Below, in pieces: positions 63,370-64,000 of a stretch of DNA of 64,000 nt. Below the pieces are notes generated by a model that worked only from the letters and a program-made list of their open reading frames with translations, was not told the DNA's origin and did not search any database. Location: the NCBI RefSeq assembly GCF_018449545.1, contig NZ_JAAVUR010000003.1, positions 62,001 to 126,000 of the forward strand, written 5' to 3'. A program made the translations under genes and the position numbers. This stretch comes from Granulicella sp. dw_53 (lineage in GTDB: Bacteria; Acidobacteriota; Terriglobia; Terriglobales; Acidobacteriaceae). Position 1 is the stretch's first letter. Each line of letters begins with the position of its first letter.

Positions 63370-64000
63370 CTACATATGGAAGCCCACGCTTTCGGCCGTC
63401 GAAAACTGCTGAACGACTTCGACGGCGGACGACTTCACTACATCGTGCGACAGTTTGCCAACGAGGGACGCGGCGTTATCCGTGTAGATGTGTGCGTCAT
63501 GAGATCCTCTCGAAACAGTGACATATGCGAAGCGTTTGTTAATCAGATCTGCGTGCATGTCGCTAGCGAGATTTACCATGACACGCTGAGCGGTGAGTCC
63601 TTGGGAACTATGACTCGTGACTGCGTAGCCGTGGTCGAAGTGCCGCATTTGGTTAGCGTCGAACCTGACTAATTTTCCATTGTCCATCTTCACGGCGAAC
63701 TGGCCGTCCTTGCCGATATGCTGTACTGTGCCAAGGTCGCGGTTGGCAACGTCTAATTCTTTGGACGGTGCGGTGAAGCTCAAACGGTCGCCCACCGCAA
63801 ACTCCTGCTCCAATTCCCGGTAGACGTTCACGCCGTAGAGCCGCGTTGGATTGTAAGTGACGGTGGCTCCATCTTCTTTCTGAACGGTGAGCAAATTGTC
63901 TTTGGGGCGTGTAGCGATCACCTTTGTATGGCTTTGCTTCCCAATGCCGATGTCCTGGCTGCCGCGCGGGTAGTGGAGTACATCATCTACCGCATAGCGA
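63370..64000 (-). CDS. MobF/TraI-type conjugative relaxase-helicase, C-terminal part (partial)
   Basis: The minus strand is open from base 64000 to the TAG at 63370, about 209 residues; the GTG at 63921 is not the true start because homologous sequence continues upstream (YAVDDVLHYPRGSQDIGIGK). It matches the C-terminal helicase part of MobF relaxases: GDRLSFTAPSKELDVANRDL, then FDHGYAVTSHSSQGLTAQRV (helicase motif V/VI region) and RFAYVTVSRGSHDAHIYTD. TraI/TraA proteins nick DNA at oriT and unwind the transferred strand during conjugation. The relaxase domain would lie beyond the right edge. Its presence argues for an integrated conjugative element or plasmid-derived island. Confidence 0.88.
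   Translation of the reverse strand, partial: RYAVDDVLHYPRGSQDIGIGKQSHTKVIATRPKDNLLTVQKEDGATVTYNPTRLYGVNVYRELEQEFAVGDRLSFTAPSKELDVANRDLGTVQHIGKDGQFAVKMDNGKLVRFDANQMRHFDHGYAVTSHSSQGLTAQRVMVNLASDMHADLINKRFAYVTVSRGSHDAHIYTDNAASLVGKLSHDVVKSSAVEVVQQFSTAESVGFHM

Overview
The window looks like a piece of an Acidobacteriota chromosome, most likely Terriglobales/Acidobacteriaceae. This is an inference from style: several very long Oar-like TonB-dependent receptors that open with a carboxypeptidase-regulatory-like domain and end in Phe, moderate GC, abundant polysaccharide- and peptide-use loci, and TTG starts. No rRNA, tRNA or CRISPR array was recognised.

Left part (1-15.2 kb, almost all minus strand). 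A receptor cut by the left edge is followed by a chitin/N-acetylglucosamine locus: secreted GH20 hexosaminidase, TonB-dependent receptor, secreted GH18 chitinase with a chitin-binding module and two FN3 repeats, and a ROK repressor. An APC permease and an HSL-type esterase overlap as a small operon. Middle-left (15.4-24.8 kb) is the most unusual block: an MMPL exporter, a secreted protein that seems to start at AUU, a three-domain fatty acyl-AMP ligase/ACP/thioester reductase, a three-histidine-box fatty acid desaturase, a 33-codon micro-ORF fitted exactly between desaturase and P450, and a P450. Together they suggest a lipid natural-product pathway: activate a fatty acid, hold it on an ACP, desaturate and oxidise it, release it reductively, and perhaps export it.

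The 25-32 kb operon (TonB receptor, two amidohydrolase paralogues, a lipoprotein M20-like peptidase) looks like peptide use. The 33-40 kb block holds a PQQ dehydrogenase, a GAF-ANTAR protein, a GntR regulator with a clear operator, and a sodium:solute symporter operon that ends in an unannotated 33-residue membrane protein. 40-43.7 kb is partly decayed (truncated O-methyltransferase, hydrolase remnant) with an intact DsrE-like gene and a methyltransferase. 44-49.8 kb is a complete RND tripartite efflux operon.

From 50 to 55.1 kb three consecutive genes are broken: an esterase with a TGA in its oxyanion-hole motif, a 5'-truncated TonB receptor with an internal TAG, and a frameshifted diheme cytochrome c. 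An alpha/beta hydrolase, a UDP-glycosyltransferase and a TetR regulator follow. A perfect 12-4-12 palindrome upstream of the hydrolase resembles a site just upstream of the TetR start. The right end carries a tyrosine recombinase, a secreted beta-helix-like protein and the C-terminal part of a MobF/TraI-type relaxase-helicase that runs off the edge, which points to a mobile or plasmid-derived segment.

Many reading frames overlap real genes on the opposite strand and were omitted. Starts were re-chosen where Shine-Dalgarno sequence, signal peptide or promoter position favoured an internal codon.
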